Source of the DNA: Acheta domesticus
Taxonomy: Eukaryota > Arthropoda > Insecta > Orthoptera > Gryllidae
DNA length: 64,000 nucleotides
NCBI GenBank assembly: GCA_031308135.1
Contig: JAHLJT010000631.1
Coordinates: 259,804,355-259,868,354, forward strand
Reading direction: 5' to 3'
Part shown: piece by piece, positions 12,041 to 23,518 of the stretch
Layout: every line of letters starts with the position of its first letter
Position numbering within the stretch: position 1 is the stretch's first letter
Made by a program: the position numbers and the translations under genes
Notes under the pieces: model-generated
Database searches by the model: none
Seen by the model: the letters and a program-made list of their open reading frames with translations, nothing else
Told to the model about the DNA's origin: nothing

Positions 12041-13009
12041 CTTCATGTGTGTTCGTTATGTGTTGTAATTGACTGTTGTGCCACAAATGTGTTCGTCAAA
12101 AATATGGTCAAGAAAATTCCTGAATAATAGAGATTGGCGAACAATAAGTGTGATAATTCATGGTATGTATTTGCCTTGAAAGAGCATTCAAATAATTTCA
12201 TTCTAAATTTTGAAATATTTTTAATGCTCATGTTCACTTGCAGATCCCTTGTTTGAACCAACGGAGGTGACACCCACAATACCAATGGGTGTAATTGGTA
12301 AGCCATTTAAAAAAAAAACTTTTAAAAAATAAATTTGAAGTTCATCTGAAGTTCAATTGTCAGACAATAGAACTTCAAATAGGACAGATGTGTTTGAGAT
12401 TGCAAAAGGGGGGATACAATTTTGTTTTTGTGGGATTAATTTTAATTATACAATAGTTCGATGGAAGTCTTTCTTACCAGCATTTTTTAATTTTCAGGTC
12501 TTTGTACTCAGGCAGCAATTCAAACTGAAAATGGTAAGTTTCTTTATGTGCGTGAAATAGAAGCATGCTATTGAAAGCGAAATGTACTGGTATAAAATAG
12601 GGTAATAATTCGTTGTTGATGAATACAGGTGGCTCTGCCATTCAGTGTGCTGCTACATGAAGTGCGGCAGATGCATATGCTAGCCTTGTTCATGGTAAGT
12701 GTTTGCTATAATCTTTAAGCAACTCAATTATCACTCTGTTGCATGTTTTAAAGGTGGGAAAAATTCATATTTGTCTCCATTTTCAGATCTTTTTCACCCA
12801 TGAGAGGTGTCACCTAATGTTGTTATGGATAGTTCTCATGGTAAGTTTTTCCGTTGAATATACAGTTATTAGTACCAATTGAGTGTGAATTAGAGTAAAT
12901 AAATTGTTGGTGATTACAGGTACTGAAGTCATTCCGGAAGATGAATCTGTGACTTCAATGCATTTGCGTCACTTTATTAGTGATATCAGATTGGTGTGCA
13001 GGCACTCTG
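12041..13009 (+). pseudogene. Row of small phase-1 exon-like segments, no recognised family
   Basis: Five short segments each follow a good AG acceptor and end in G before a GT donor, always in phase 1: 12243-12297, 12499-12534, 12630-12692, 12787-12839 and 12920-13010 (ends approximate by a base or two). A sixth may end at 12160. The conceptual peptides include DPLFEPTEVTPTIPMGVIG and DLFHP(stop)EVSPNVV; the first and fourth segments resemble each other, suggesting exon duplication. Segments three and four each contain one in-frame TGA. This looks like a decayed gene built from repeated cassette exons, but no domain could be named. The alternative is chance splice-like motifs. Confidence 0.35.
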
Positions 13010-13010
13010 G

Positions 13011-14984
13011 TATGAAGAATATGTGAAAAGTTATTGCTGATAATCTTAATATTTTGCAGTTAAAAACCATGGAAAATATTCATAAATGTGAAAATAATAG
13101 TGGTCTATTACTTCTTAATGTTAAAAATATGCTCCAATAATGTCAATTGACTAGGAGAGACCATTTTGTCTGTAACTTTAGGTTCTCTTTGGAGAGTCAG
13201 TACTCAGAGAGCTAATTTTAAAGAATAATTGTTATGTTCAGTGAATGACTTTCTTCATTCTGCACAAAATTTCTGCTCATACCTCTTTTACGCAGGCAGT
13301 TTGTAGTGATACGAATAATGAGAGTTAAGATCAATGGGTATTCTGTCATTTGGATGCTACATAAACCATATTTTCCACATCTGATTTGGAAAGTTCTAAT
13401 AAAATTTAGTTTTATTTGAAGATGAAATTCATTCTGTAAAAGACAAATCATTTTCTAAAATTTGGAATCCCTCTTGCTCTGTGAAGACAATTTATTTGAA
13501 AATTATGAATACAAAATTTTTGAGTCCCTGTTTTAAAGCCTATTTTCATGCAATTTTAAGATTTCTTTTTGGCTTAATATCTGGTCTGTAATATTTTTTT
13601 ATTGTTAGTAGTGCCTATTAATTGGTTTTTATTATTGGAATTGATATAAGTTGCATATGCAATGTTCTACTGTTCCGGCAATAATTGTTTCTCATGACAA
13701 ACTCTTGTCTTGATTGAATTTTTATTCTACAATTGGTGTATTATTGTGTTTTGTTAATCTTCATGTCAATTACATTGTTAATGTGAATGTTGATCTCTAT
13801 TAAATTGTGAATTATCTTGAGTCATGAATGCAATGTTTGATTTCACAGCTCGGTTGTTAGAATAAATATCCAGTTGTCAGAAAGTTCCAGGCTCGGTTCT
13901 TAGTGCAATTAAATATTTGCACTTTCATAATCTATTTTCAGATTTAAATTATGGCGCACAAGCTTTGTTGGGACTGTTACATTCCACTCTTCATAAATAA
14001 TGTTTTAAAAGTTAATGTAGTTTCTCATTTAAGCCCATCTTTGGACAGCCAGGCCCCTGACTGTGCATGTGTGAGATAGACATGGGTAAATATACTAATT
14101 TTGTCAAATAGTTATTGACTAGCAAAAAAAAATTTAGGCTGCAACTAGTAAAAGCAGATCTTTCAAGGTATGCATAGAATGCTAAAAGTTCAATTTTTGG
14201 CACTAGTGTTAGAAGTGGGACAGCGCTCAAATGTTCTGATAAAAGCAACATAGAAAGCAAAATACTTTTGTGTGACTTAATCAGGTTCTACTGTAACATA
14301 GTACATAATTACATTATCTGTACTCTTGAATTAAAATAAAATCAAAGGCAGTAATACTGTTTAAAAATTAATGGTCAAAGTGATTTTATTTTGCTTGTAG
14401 GATTGAGGCACCTGACATGCCTTGTGATGCTATCTTTCCTATTCGCAAAATAAAATGGCATTTGTATCATAACTATTTGTTTTACCAGGGCAAAGGTGTG
14501 GTATTGTTTTCTTTTGTTTCTTTTCAACACTGTTCATGTGTAATGCTCTGTAATAATGCAGTATTCCATAGTATTCACGTTTATTTGGCATGTCTACAAG
14601 CAAGTAAAGTTGCATGGTGCTGGTGTACTGTGTTTATTGCCTTGTGCAATACAAAATTATTAACACTAATGAAATTAAAAAAAAAAAAGTGTAATATCAA
14701 TATGCTCAATAAATACTTGATTTTCCTGCCCTAATGTTGACTTTTTTTCATAAAATCCTTGTGTAGTTTTTGATAATAATAAAAATTATTGTGTAGTTTT
14801 TGATAAATTAATGCCAAAATATGGGAGTGAAATTTTAAAATTCCCGCGTATCTGGTTTATTTCAAATTTACCGCTTACTTCTACGCTATTGGCTGTCCGT
14901 TTGCCTAATAGTAAGTAATACAGACCAATGTGGCGGACCGGATGCTGACAAATAAGGCTTCTCCGTTTAACATTGAGTGCCGTC
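13011..14984. other. AT-rich intergenic DNA
   Basis: No recognisable coding similarity. A short direct repeat of TTGTGTAGTTTTTGATAA occurs at about 14760-14810. The open frames here are short and of biased (Leu/Phe/Tyr) composition. Confidence 0.4.
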
Positions 14985-15130
14985 TCTAGGAAATACTCTT
15001 TGGCTCTTCCTACAAAAATCGCAGTATAGGTGCACATGATCGCGACTATATGGAGCCGTGCCGTGTGGACTGCCAGTATATGCGACATCTAACGGCAAGG
15101 TCAAGAAAGATGCGAAATAACGTGAGATAT
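14985..15130. mobile_element. Fragment of the family A/B MITEs
   Basis: The sequence contains CTACAAAAATCGCAGTATA, the right terminus of family A. After it comes a core-like stretch with CATGATCGCGAC and GAAATAACGTGAGATATTC, which matches the family B inner arm. It is rearranged and diverged relative to the complete copies elsewhere. Confidence 0.55.
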
Positions 15131-15159
15131 TCTAAGACCAAGTACATTACCTTGTAGTT

Positions 15160-15357
15160 GTGTTTTTATTTCTTGGCGCTCAGCTCCGAAGACTGAACTG
15201 TAAACTCCATGCACACTTGTGCGCATTTCTTAATTATTATTTATTTCTTGGCGCGTGGGGGACTTCCATCGTGGAAAGTCTCTCACGCGCCAAAAAAAAA
15301 ATTCCAAGTGTAGCCCTCACGCACCAAGAAATAAAAATCCAAGTGTACTTACAGTAA
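15160..15357. repeat. Hairpin with TTGGCGCGTG arms (family B-related)
   Basis: A nearly perfect inverted repeat (TTGGCGCGTGGGGGACTTCC with TGGAAAGTCTCTCACGCGCCAA) spans about 15248-15295. It is flanked by outer copies of ATTTCTTGGCGC and its complement. The TTTCTTGGCGC element is the terminus found in family B MITEs, so this is probably a small derivative of that group. Confidence 0.55.
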
Positions 15358-15703
15358 TTTTCGGAATATTGGAAATTTGGCAAACCTGGCATTGTGGCGG
15401 GAACATCTGCTTAGGAATGGGGAATCTTGAATGATACTAATATCTGTTCAACAGCACGTACGTGTGCATTCTATGGTTGTCTTTTGCTTCTGGAAAAGCG
15501 ATAGGTGTAAAATAGTGACAAGTTCAGTTATCACGTTTGTGTATACCAAAATAATATTTGTAAGTATTGAAGTCTTATGAAAATGAGTGCTTATGTTAGT
15601 GCTCTGATGTTAATTTAATGTGCGCTAAATGTTCCAATTTAAAATGTAATTGTATTTATTTTACTGTGCTAGAAGGTGTGCCTAAGCGGCGTTTGCAAGA
15701 ATA

Positions 15704-16326
15704 ATGGGAGCTGATGAGGCAGTCTTGAAGTATCTTGTTACTCAGAATAGACCGTACAGTGCTAATGATATATTTATGAATTTGCATAAGGAGTATGGAA
15801 AAACTGCTGTTCAAAAATCACTTGATATACTTGTTGAGAAGGGGAGTATTAAAGAGAAAGTATACGGTAAACAAAAAGTTTACTCTGCCCAGCAAAAAAT
15901 GGGAATGAGTAGTGATGAAGTGAGTAAGGTTTTAGAAGATCTTGATAAAAGAATAGGTCAGGCTTCAGAAAAACTGTCTCTGGTAGAGCAAGAACTAAGT
16001 ACTTCTGAAGCTCTTTTACGAAATCTACTCTCATCTCCTACGACAGAAAATGCAGTTAAAGACTTAGATGTTTTACAAAATAGAGTGGATAAATTGAAAG
16101 AAAAACTTAAAAATCTCTCTCAGACTTCAGTGCCCATATCTAAAAAAGATTTGAAGAAACAAAAAAGCAACATGAGCGAATGACAAAGGAGTGGCGTAAA
16201 AGAAAATCCATATGTATGAGCATTGTGAATTCAATATTAGAAAGTTATCCTAAAACAAAAAAGGAATTGTTAGATGATATTGGAATAGAGACTGATGAAG
16301 ATGTGGGGATTTCACAATTACTGTAA
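15704..16326 (+). CDS. PSMC3IP: HOP2 / PSMC3IP-like homologous-pairing protein (frameshifted, intronless)
   Basis: HOP2 partners MND1 and helps DMC1/RAD51 pair homologous chromosomes in meiosis. The first frame (15704-16183) gives 159 residues: the winged-helix DNA-binding region (NRPYS at 15-19, KEKVYGKQKVY at 50-60) followed by a leucine-rich coiled coil. It stops just before the conserved EWRKRK segment. That segment and the C terminus (ESYPKTKKELLDDIGIETDED) continue in another frame to TAA at 16324-16326. One missing A in the A6 run at 16161-16166 accounts for the shift; with it the protein would be 207 residues, close to the usual 210-220. The whole CDS lacks introns, so this could be a processed retrocopy, a real single-exon gene with an assembly error, or a recent pseudogene. 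Family identity is firm. Confidence 0.88.
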
Positions 16327-16610
16327 TTGATTTAATGTTGATACTATTTTCACTGCATAAAAGTTACTTTGGGAATTTTCTCATTCACTTATCCTGCAAC
16401 TTTATTTATGTTGTGTAAGAATGCAGACTGTTATCTTTGGTTAATGATACCTGTGAAACATTGAAACGAGTTATAATTAGTTGTATGGGCAGTAAAAGTC
16501 AGTCAAGGTAATTACTATTACAATTGTAAATTACTTATTTTTGTTTTCATTATAAAATGATTTCCTACTTTGTTATTAAATACTGGATGAAATCATGATA
16601 ATTTACATGC

Positions 16611-16616
16611 AATAAA
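16611..16616 (+). terminator. Poly(A) signal of the HOP2-like gene
   Basis: AATAAA about 285 bases after the stop codon, in AT-rich DNA, is a plausible cleavage/polyadenylation signal. No genomic poly(A) tract follows, so a retrotransposed tail is not evident. Confidence 0.45.
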
Positions 16617-16629
16617 ATTTTACGTAGCA

Positions 16630-18601
16630 CGAACCGTTACCATTTATTTTTGTGTAATGTTAATGAACAGTGCAGCAAGCAAACCTTGGATTCATGTATT
16701 CATATATTCATTCATTTTTGAAAATTGGAAAAAACAGCAACCAATTTTCGGCTATTAACAAGAAATTATAAGTCATTTTTTAAAATTTTATATTTTTTTG
16801 GTGAATGTATAGAGATGGTCATGTGAGCATGCAAAAAGTTAGTCTTAAGATTTTAATGGAAATACATTTTGTGAGTTCGCAGATATTTTATTTTTAATGT
16901 TAACAAATTTTTTTTTAGAATGATGTATCTGTTGGTGAATAACTCTTAACATCCAAACTAAGCAGACTTTTCCTAATAGATATTCGTCAGCCAAAGATGG
17001 ATGCATTGAGGGTATGTCAATTTGAAACTAACAATATAATTTTAAGAGAGATTGTACTCAAAACAGGTTCCAATTTCTTCTCTCAATCTTCTCTCCTGTA
17101 CATCACATACAGTTTTTAATGTTTTTTTTTTTTTACCAAATAAATCAAATCAAATTTCTGTGACTTTCTTATGTGATTTAAACAAAGCAACCCTGTCAAA
17201 AGTTTTTGTTCTTGAAAACATGAAGTTTCACTGACTTTAAAGGTGTGCATCAAATTTTTATTCTCAGCTCAATTAGTTTTGAACAAATTTTATTATCAAA
17301 ATTACATTGGTAACTGGTAAAACAGTGCATCAACTTTGCATTTACTGTGTGAACACATATCGGATTAATTGCCTCTCCAAGAAGGTGTCAGAGTGAGTTA
17401 GTTTTGATACTTTTACATGGATACAGTTGACAGGATTCTCAAATGATATTAGAATTGTTAAAAAATCAGAGTGAAAAAGTCTTGGTGCTCAAAGATATAT
17501 TTTCAGTATAATCCCAATTGCTGGAAACAGCAAGATTTCTATTAATGTAGGTAATACATTTTCTCTCTTTGAAAGTGATAAATTAAATTGATTACATGAA
17601 TTAAAAAACGTATAAGAGCTCAATTGTTGCTAGCAAGGAAGCAATCTGAGATTAAAGTCTTGAAATTTGAAGAGCAAAGATGCTGGGTGAAGCTACCAAA
17701 ATCTGGCAGTTGAAATGCAACAAGTGTGCAGTCACTGTGCTTGTCATTTATTGTATCGAATGGAGATTTTTTCAATAATATGTTTATTATATTACTTATT
17801 TCATTATCTGATGATACTAATTAGTCTTGATTACAATATAATTTTAATTATATTTGCTAATTATAATTAATCCTTGCCCATATTTAACACACGTTTCTTG
17901 AAATTCATTTGAAAGAAGATATTTAACCCATTTATCCCTACATTTATATATTTTGAAAATTACACTGTTATTGTAAAGATGTGTTTTTCTATCATTATTT
18001 GGTAATTTCCATTATGCTTGCGGTTATAAAATTTATCCCATTATTGGAGCAGTGGAAATGAAAGGGTAGGTCTTGTTTATGACTAAATAGTTGGGAAAAA
18101 AAATTGGTGTATCAAAAGATTTTTAATTGATGAAGTAATATTAACTATCGTAACTTACAATGATTTATGAAGATAAAAATATTTTATTTATCACTATCGG
18201 GAATGAAGAAAGACCCTTAGTCATTCCTCATCACATTTTTTTTTGGTGACTGCACTATGTGTCTGAGTGTAACTCTGATATTGATACGGTTGCATTTGAA
18301 TCTAATTGGACTGTCATTACCCTCCTCTTGAGTGGTTTAGAAGGACAAGAGTGGGTTCTCATTTCTTTCCGTCGAATACGATTGCATAACATACCAAGTA
18401 AATCTCCGCTTTCTTTCTTCCTTACCTTCTGGGGTTTGACGATATAACTGCCATGCATTAACTAAAATGTCAATGGAAAAGCATGTATCGTACCATTTTT
18501 AACTACATTTGATCCAATAAATTTATTCCCCTGGTGAAACAATTCTGAAATGCAAGAGCGGGAAAGGCTGTCTGAATTTCAATTCTCCCTGTTCTTTTCC
18601 G
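16630..18601. other. AT-rich intergenic DNA
   Basis: Nothing recognised. Short open frames at 18255-18458 on both strands are mirror frames of one another and match no family. Confidence 0.4.
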
Positions 18602-18975
18602 TGTACACACTATGTAAGTTATACTGCGATTTTTCCAAGAGCGACTCTCAACGAAACTCAAATCCCATCTATCGCGAAGGAATATGTCACGGCATATTCG
18701 CGTCTTTTCTCGGTCTTGGGCACGGGGGGGGGGGTAGAAGTCGCATGATCGCAAGCACTGCTTCATACGGTCGCGATCTTGCGAAATCTAGCGGACAAAC
18801 TGTGAAAGACGCGAAATGTGACATATTCCATCGCGAAGATGGGATTTGAGTTCCTTGAGAGTCGCTCTTAGAAAAATCGCAGTATACGTAATGCTGCGCG
18901 AGAAAACGGCGCATTTCGGCAGAAAAAATCATTGACGGGCCCTGATAACGAAAAAGTGGATAAATCCAGTTGCTA
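18602..18975. repeat. Fragment of repeat family C, split by MITE A2
   Basis: The stretch 18887-18975 (TAATGCTGCG...GTGGATAAATCCAGTTGC) matches the beginning of the family C repeats at about 44212-44305 and 56896-56990. The few bases left of MITE A2 (ATGTAAGTTA) join to it once A2 and one TA are removed, recreating the AAGTTA(T/C)GTAATGCTGCG of the other copies. Its right side is cut by MITE B1 at GTTGCTA. Confidence 0.65.
18622..18884. mobile_element. Palindromic MITE family A, copy A2
   Basis: A complete copy with ends TACTGCGATTTTTCC and GAAAAATCGCAGTA, directly flanked by TA on both sides. The arms carry CTCAAATCCCATCT and the core ATATGTCACGGCAT. A G11 run at about 18724-18734 interrupts the centre. 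TA duplication and palindromic, non-coding structure suggest Tc1/mariner-type mobilisation, but no autonomous partner is in the window. Confidence 0.85.
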
Positions 18976-19130
18976 TACTTCAGTTTTTCTCTCTTGGCGC
19001 ACGAGGGGGGGGGTCAATAAAATGGAATATCTCACGGTATTTCGCGTCGTTCTCCGTTGTGCAGCCAGAAGTCGCATGATCGCCAGCAATGCTTGATACA
19101 GTCACGATCACGCGACTTCTAGCGGCACAA
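18976..19130. mobile_element. Palindromic MITE family B, copy B1 (one arm only)
   Basis: The left terminus TACTTCAGTTTTTCTCTCTTGG follows a TA. Then come GCACGAGGGG, GTCAATAAAATGGAATATCTC and the core up to CTAGCGGCACAA. The right arm is missing; an A-rich tail-like AAATAAATAAAAAAAATCC replaces it. Confidence 0.8.
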
Positions 19131-19139
19131 TTTCAAAAT

Positions 19140-20500
19140 AAATAAAAAAAATCCAAGCAGCTACAATATATTGTATTTATAAGTTATGCATCTAATACAC
19201 ATTTTGAGCATTATAGTTTATGAAAAGGTAAATTGTTTCATACAAGCATACTGCAGAATTAAAAAAAAAATTAAATGTAATTTAATTAATATTATTTAAT
19301 CAAAGAGAATTTGAATTATTTTTTATAAAAAATACTTGCCCCCCCCAATAAATGATCCGAAATCCCGCCTCTGGTCATGATAAAAATTCATTTGCAAGTT
19401 AGCTACGCCTGCTGCGGTTCGCGGGCTGCCAGTTGGACAACGCTGCACTATTACGTGCTCCGTTTCTTCCCCAAGGAAACGCATCATGTGGATCAAAGAC
19501 ATTTGGAAATACATGGGCACGTAATGTGAGTGCTCTGTGATGCATGCGTATCGAGTATATCCACAGCAGAGAGTTACTGTACATACTCATTTTCAGGTCG
19601 TGAAGGCACAATGGACTCTTGTGGGCAATGTTATTCTTACGTAAGAATCTCGTGAATTGTTGCCAAATCGTGTTGTGGCAAAAGTAAGAAGGAAAAAACG
19701 TAGTCTTGTGGAAAAAATGACGAGAGACACGATGGTAATCATGAAAAATGAATCATTCATTTGCCTTTTAAATGAAATAATAAAAGTGCTGAATTCTGAG
19801 GAACAGACTTATTAAATAATTAGTAATTTGCTAACCTTTTTATTCACATCCATAAAAACATACCAAAAAATTGGTGGAATTATTTTGGAAAAAATCGATA
19901 CAATATTTCAGCTGGGGAGATGCTTTCATTTTATCAATATGTTAAAATGTGACTTTTTTAAAAAACGTATTGTCAACGAAAATGTTTAATTTGTGCTTTA
20001 GTATATCGTCGCTGGGAAACTTTCGTTCTTGAAGTCCAATCAAAAACTTCCAGCGATAAAGTTTTGAGTAAAATTATGAAATTGTTTTCTATCGTTTCTA
20101 TTTTCCATCACCCGAAGGTCTCATGCATTACTTCTGTGTATTTGATGGTTGTTTTGAAGGAGTCGAGCGCGACGTGAGATGACGTGAAGCTCGACGGCAG
20201 AGACGCAGGATGTATAAACCCTAGGGCTGAAAGGGAGTATTTGTTTGTGTGATATCAGCTGAAGGGACCTTCTAAATCAACATTTAATGATCACCTGACG
20301 CCCTTTCGAGAATTTCGTATTGCTTGATATTCTGGTCAGTCGATTTTTGCTGATGGATGGAAGATGGTGGATGTGCAGTGGCAAAGAAAAGTACGTATTA
20401 ATAATACTTGAATTGTTGTTTCATAATTGCACATAGTTATAAAAATGTTTTATATGTTATGATAATAAACGTGAAAGTAACTTTTCCACAAACTAAAACT
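19140..20500. other. AT-rich DNA with a promoter-like segment at its right
   Basis: No gene recognised. At 20160-20395 composition rises in GC, and a possible short exon (ATGGATGGAAGATGG...) ends in AAAA before GTACGT at 20391. No downstream exon was found to join it, so it remains unassigned. Confidence 0.3.
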
Positions 20501-20504
20501 TGGT

Positions 20505-20930
20505 AGATTTTAAGAACAGGGTTCGGCTCCTATTGACGCGCACGATTCGGTTCCGAACGAGTAACTCGCGGCGCCGCCACAGTGTGCACACGGCCACGTG
20601 GCCAACGCATTTTCGTGTGGAATCGTGACGCTACGCTACCCGTGTCCAAGTTGAGGACGAGGCTCGGGCCTTCGGCCCTCGCGTTAACATAAAACATCCT
20701 TGAGTCTGTCCAACGCATAATTACCAACGCATTTTATGCATTTAACATTATGCATGCAACGCATTTTATGCATTTAACCATTGTAATTCTCCATTACACA
20801 TTCGCACCACACCGCACAATGCACAATGCAAGCAGTGCTCCCTGAGTGATTCGTTCTCGTGGTCCGCGCGAGTGAACCATGCGCAAGTGAACCGTGCGCC
20901 GTGAGCCGAACCCTGTCCTTAAAATCAGCC
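20505..20930. mobile_element. Foldback element with AGAACAGGGTTCGGCTC ends
   Basis: About 425 bp bounded by inverted repeats: TTTTAAGAACAGGGTTCGGCTC on the left and the complement GAGCCGAACCCTGTCCTTAAAA on the right, differing at one position. The interior is GC- and CpG-rich and has a local tandem array of CCAACGCATTTTATGCATTTAAC. The inner CAGGGTTCGG resembles hAT-type termini, but 8-bp target duplications could not be read because the palindrome continues outward. Confidence 0.65.
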
Positions 20931-21950
20931 TAAAACTTTAATAATTCATAAAAACCTGAATCTTCATTATCATCAACTGGTTCAGTTTTAATTTTGACTT
21001 CCACTTGACTGAGGAGATCACTGTAGTCTGTTAAGGATGGCATTCAAGACAGTGTTGGAAAGTAGGTATTAATCGCGCAACTTTCCTTGAACGATGACCT
21101 TGCTTCCCCCTCTCTGGCACAAAAACAGTTCACCGCAAAAGCTCTGATGACATTCCAAACATATCTTCACTGGCAGGAAATAGAAACTATTTTCTTTTGA
21201 GGACGAGAACTTCTGTCCGTGATTTTCTCCAAAAAATCTAAAGGAATGACTGAAGCAGGTGAAGTAGTCATAGGAGATACCTCGAACTCCTGAGAAAGTT
21301 ACAATGCAAATTATTGAGAAAGTTGCGAAGACATGACTAATTCTCCAGATTGGCATTGCTTCATAAAATCTTGTGGCCGATTTCATAACTAATATCCCCA
21401 CTCCGTCAGCATTTCTTCAATCCATCGTTCAAGGAAAATTGGGCGAGTAATACGTAATTTAGTGAATCGTGTAGTGGATTATTTTTAAGAGATCTAAATA
21501 CAAATAGATCGCATGGGAAAAGGTGAAATTAAGTGGTAAAAATATTTTCAAAATATTTGAGGAATAAACTGAAAAGGAAATCATCCAAAAACGGAGTCAA
21601 TGGTGTGAATGTATTTTGCCTAGCAGCATGCATTAGCAGACATTCCTTCTTTAAAATGAAAACGAAAAACGAGGATGAAGAAATAGCGACCTCGAGAAAA
21701 ATGAAGTCAACTGGAATGAAGTATAAAATCTGTAGGAAAATGAAGTTCGACGATTTTGTTTATGTGGTACTCAATTTTCATGCGTATCTATTTTAAAATG
21801 TTCCTGCAACAATTGTATATACAATGAAAGATGTCTATGATAAACTTTATCCAAATTTCAAATATTCTACATTTTATCGCTTATTGATAGAAATAGGATT
21901 TGAATGTGAAAAGCGAGAAAAAGGAGAAAAATGATAGAAATGATACAATA
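20931..21950. other. AT-rich DNA left of the copia element
   Basis: No gene or element recognised. The copia similarity stops abruptly at about 21955, so this DNA replaces the missing 3' end and LTR of that element. Confidence 0.4.
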
Positions 21951-21954
21951 TCTT

Positions 21955-22560
21955 GAAATGTCAATTTCTGTAGACGTTACTAATTCTCGAACAAAAAAAT
22001 GTCTTATGTGGATGTGTTTTGTTCTGAGATGAAACTCAGGATTTTGCGCTAGACGAGTTACAGCTTCATTATCAACAAACAAATGTGCTTTTATTGGTTC
22101 ATTTAAAAGTTCATTTAAGAGTCTCTTTAACCAAACAATCTCACTAGCTGCTACAATCTCTGCTTCAGTGGTAGAGATGGCCACAGAAGATTGTCTTCGA
22201 CTAAACCAACTAATGGGTGCGCTGGCATAAAGACAGAGTACTCCTGATGTCGAGCGTCCTGTCTCAAGGTCACCTCCATGATCTGCATCACTGTAGCATG
22301 TTAAAACGTTGTTGAACATGCCACTTCTATATGTAATCCCATAGTCAACAGTACTCTTCGGGTAACGAAAAATTCTCTTAATTTTAACTACGTCACGTTC
22401 TGTTGGCTTCTCTAAATTTCTTGATACCACTCCTATAGCATAGGCAATATCAGGCCTAGTTCCACACATCAAATACATTAAGGCACCAACAGCTTCCCTA
22501 TAAGGAAATTTAGTAGCAAGAGGACTCTTTTCAGTACTGCTTCGTACTACTACTTTTCAG
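21955..22560 (-). pseudogene. copia RNase H and end of RT domain
   Basis: This encodes PYREAVGALMYLMCGTRPD (end of the RT/connection region), then the RNase H motifs SDADHGG, the TEAE block and the DNEAV block near the C terminus, up to RTKHIHIRHFFVRE. Similarity stops after TEIDIS at about 21957, before the usual C-terminal tail. Confidence 0.85.
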
Positions 22561-23518
22561 GCGTCGTATTGGTACATCTTCTGGCATCTTGGATTGACAG
22601 GCTACGTGTTTTGGACTTCTACTGGCATATATGTTACCCCTGGCTTGTATTTGGTTATTCTTTGGACAACGGAAATAAATTGGGTAATCTGAACTGTTAT
22701 TTCTCTGCCCTGCATTTCCCAGTACATAACAAGTACTATTATCCTTTATTATTGGAGTCGTAACAGATCGGCAGGTATTCATACCAAACCGTTCTAAAAT
22801 CCTTTTCGTGTAATTCGCTTGACTTACATGTATGGATCCATCATTTTCCTTTTTAATTTCAAAACCTAGGTAAAAAGATGCCGGCTTCGAAGTAATTTTG
22901 AACCCCTTCTCAAGTGCACTAATGAAATCCTTAAGTTCTTGATCACTATTAGCAGCAATCAACCCATCATCTACATAAAGCACAAAGAAAATCTTACAAG
23001 TGCCACTCTGTTTTATAAAGAGGCATGGATCTGCTTCACTTCTCTGGAATCCCAAACTGATAATTACCAAATGCTTCATTCCAACAACGGGATGCCTGTT
23101 TCAAGCCGTATAAACTTTTCTTCAATCGGCACACTCTTCCAGAACCATCATTGTATCCGTCAGGTTGCTTCATATATATGGTTTCTTTTAGGTGCCCATT
23201 TAGAAAAGCAATCGATACATCTATTTGTGCAAGTTTCATTTTCTCACAGGCAGCAACACTGTGCAATGTTCTGATTGTAGAGGTTCTTGCAACTGGGCTA
23301 AATGTTTGATCATAATCAACACCTTTCTCTTGTGAAAAACCTTTAATTACTAGTCTAGCTTTAAGTTTATCAAGTGATCCATCAGCATTAGTTTTAGTCT
23401 TGTAGACCCATTTGCATGGAATAGCTCTTTTTCCCGGTGGTAATTCTTCCAAAACCCAAGTTTGATTTTCTCGAAGAGCTTCCATTTCTTGATCCATTTC
23501 TTCTTTCCAGTCTTCCAT
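22561..23518 (-). pseudogene. copia reverse transcriptase (RVT_2)
   Basis: The first part (23518-23036) carries the conserved RT entry blocks: CKWVYKTK, ARLVIKGF, FSPVAR, QIDVSIAFLNG and LKKSLYGLKQ. It shifts frame near 23040-23075. The next part has the catalytic YVDDG motif (about 22950-22980) and FYLGFEI. Sequence between about 22560 and 22740 is again out of frame. These are the hallmarks of Pseudoviridae-type polymerases. Confidence 0.88.

Noticed and set aside
11652..12068. 138-codon open frame
   Set aside because: It starts inside MITE A1, has no recognisable domain, and runs through promoter-like DNA; composition alone explains it.
22569..23274. Plus-strand open frames over the copia element
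   Set aside because: They are antisense shadows of the minus-strand RT coding sequence.
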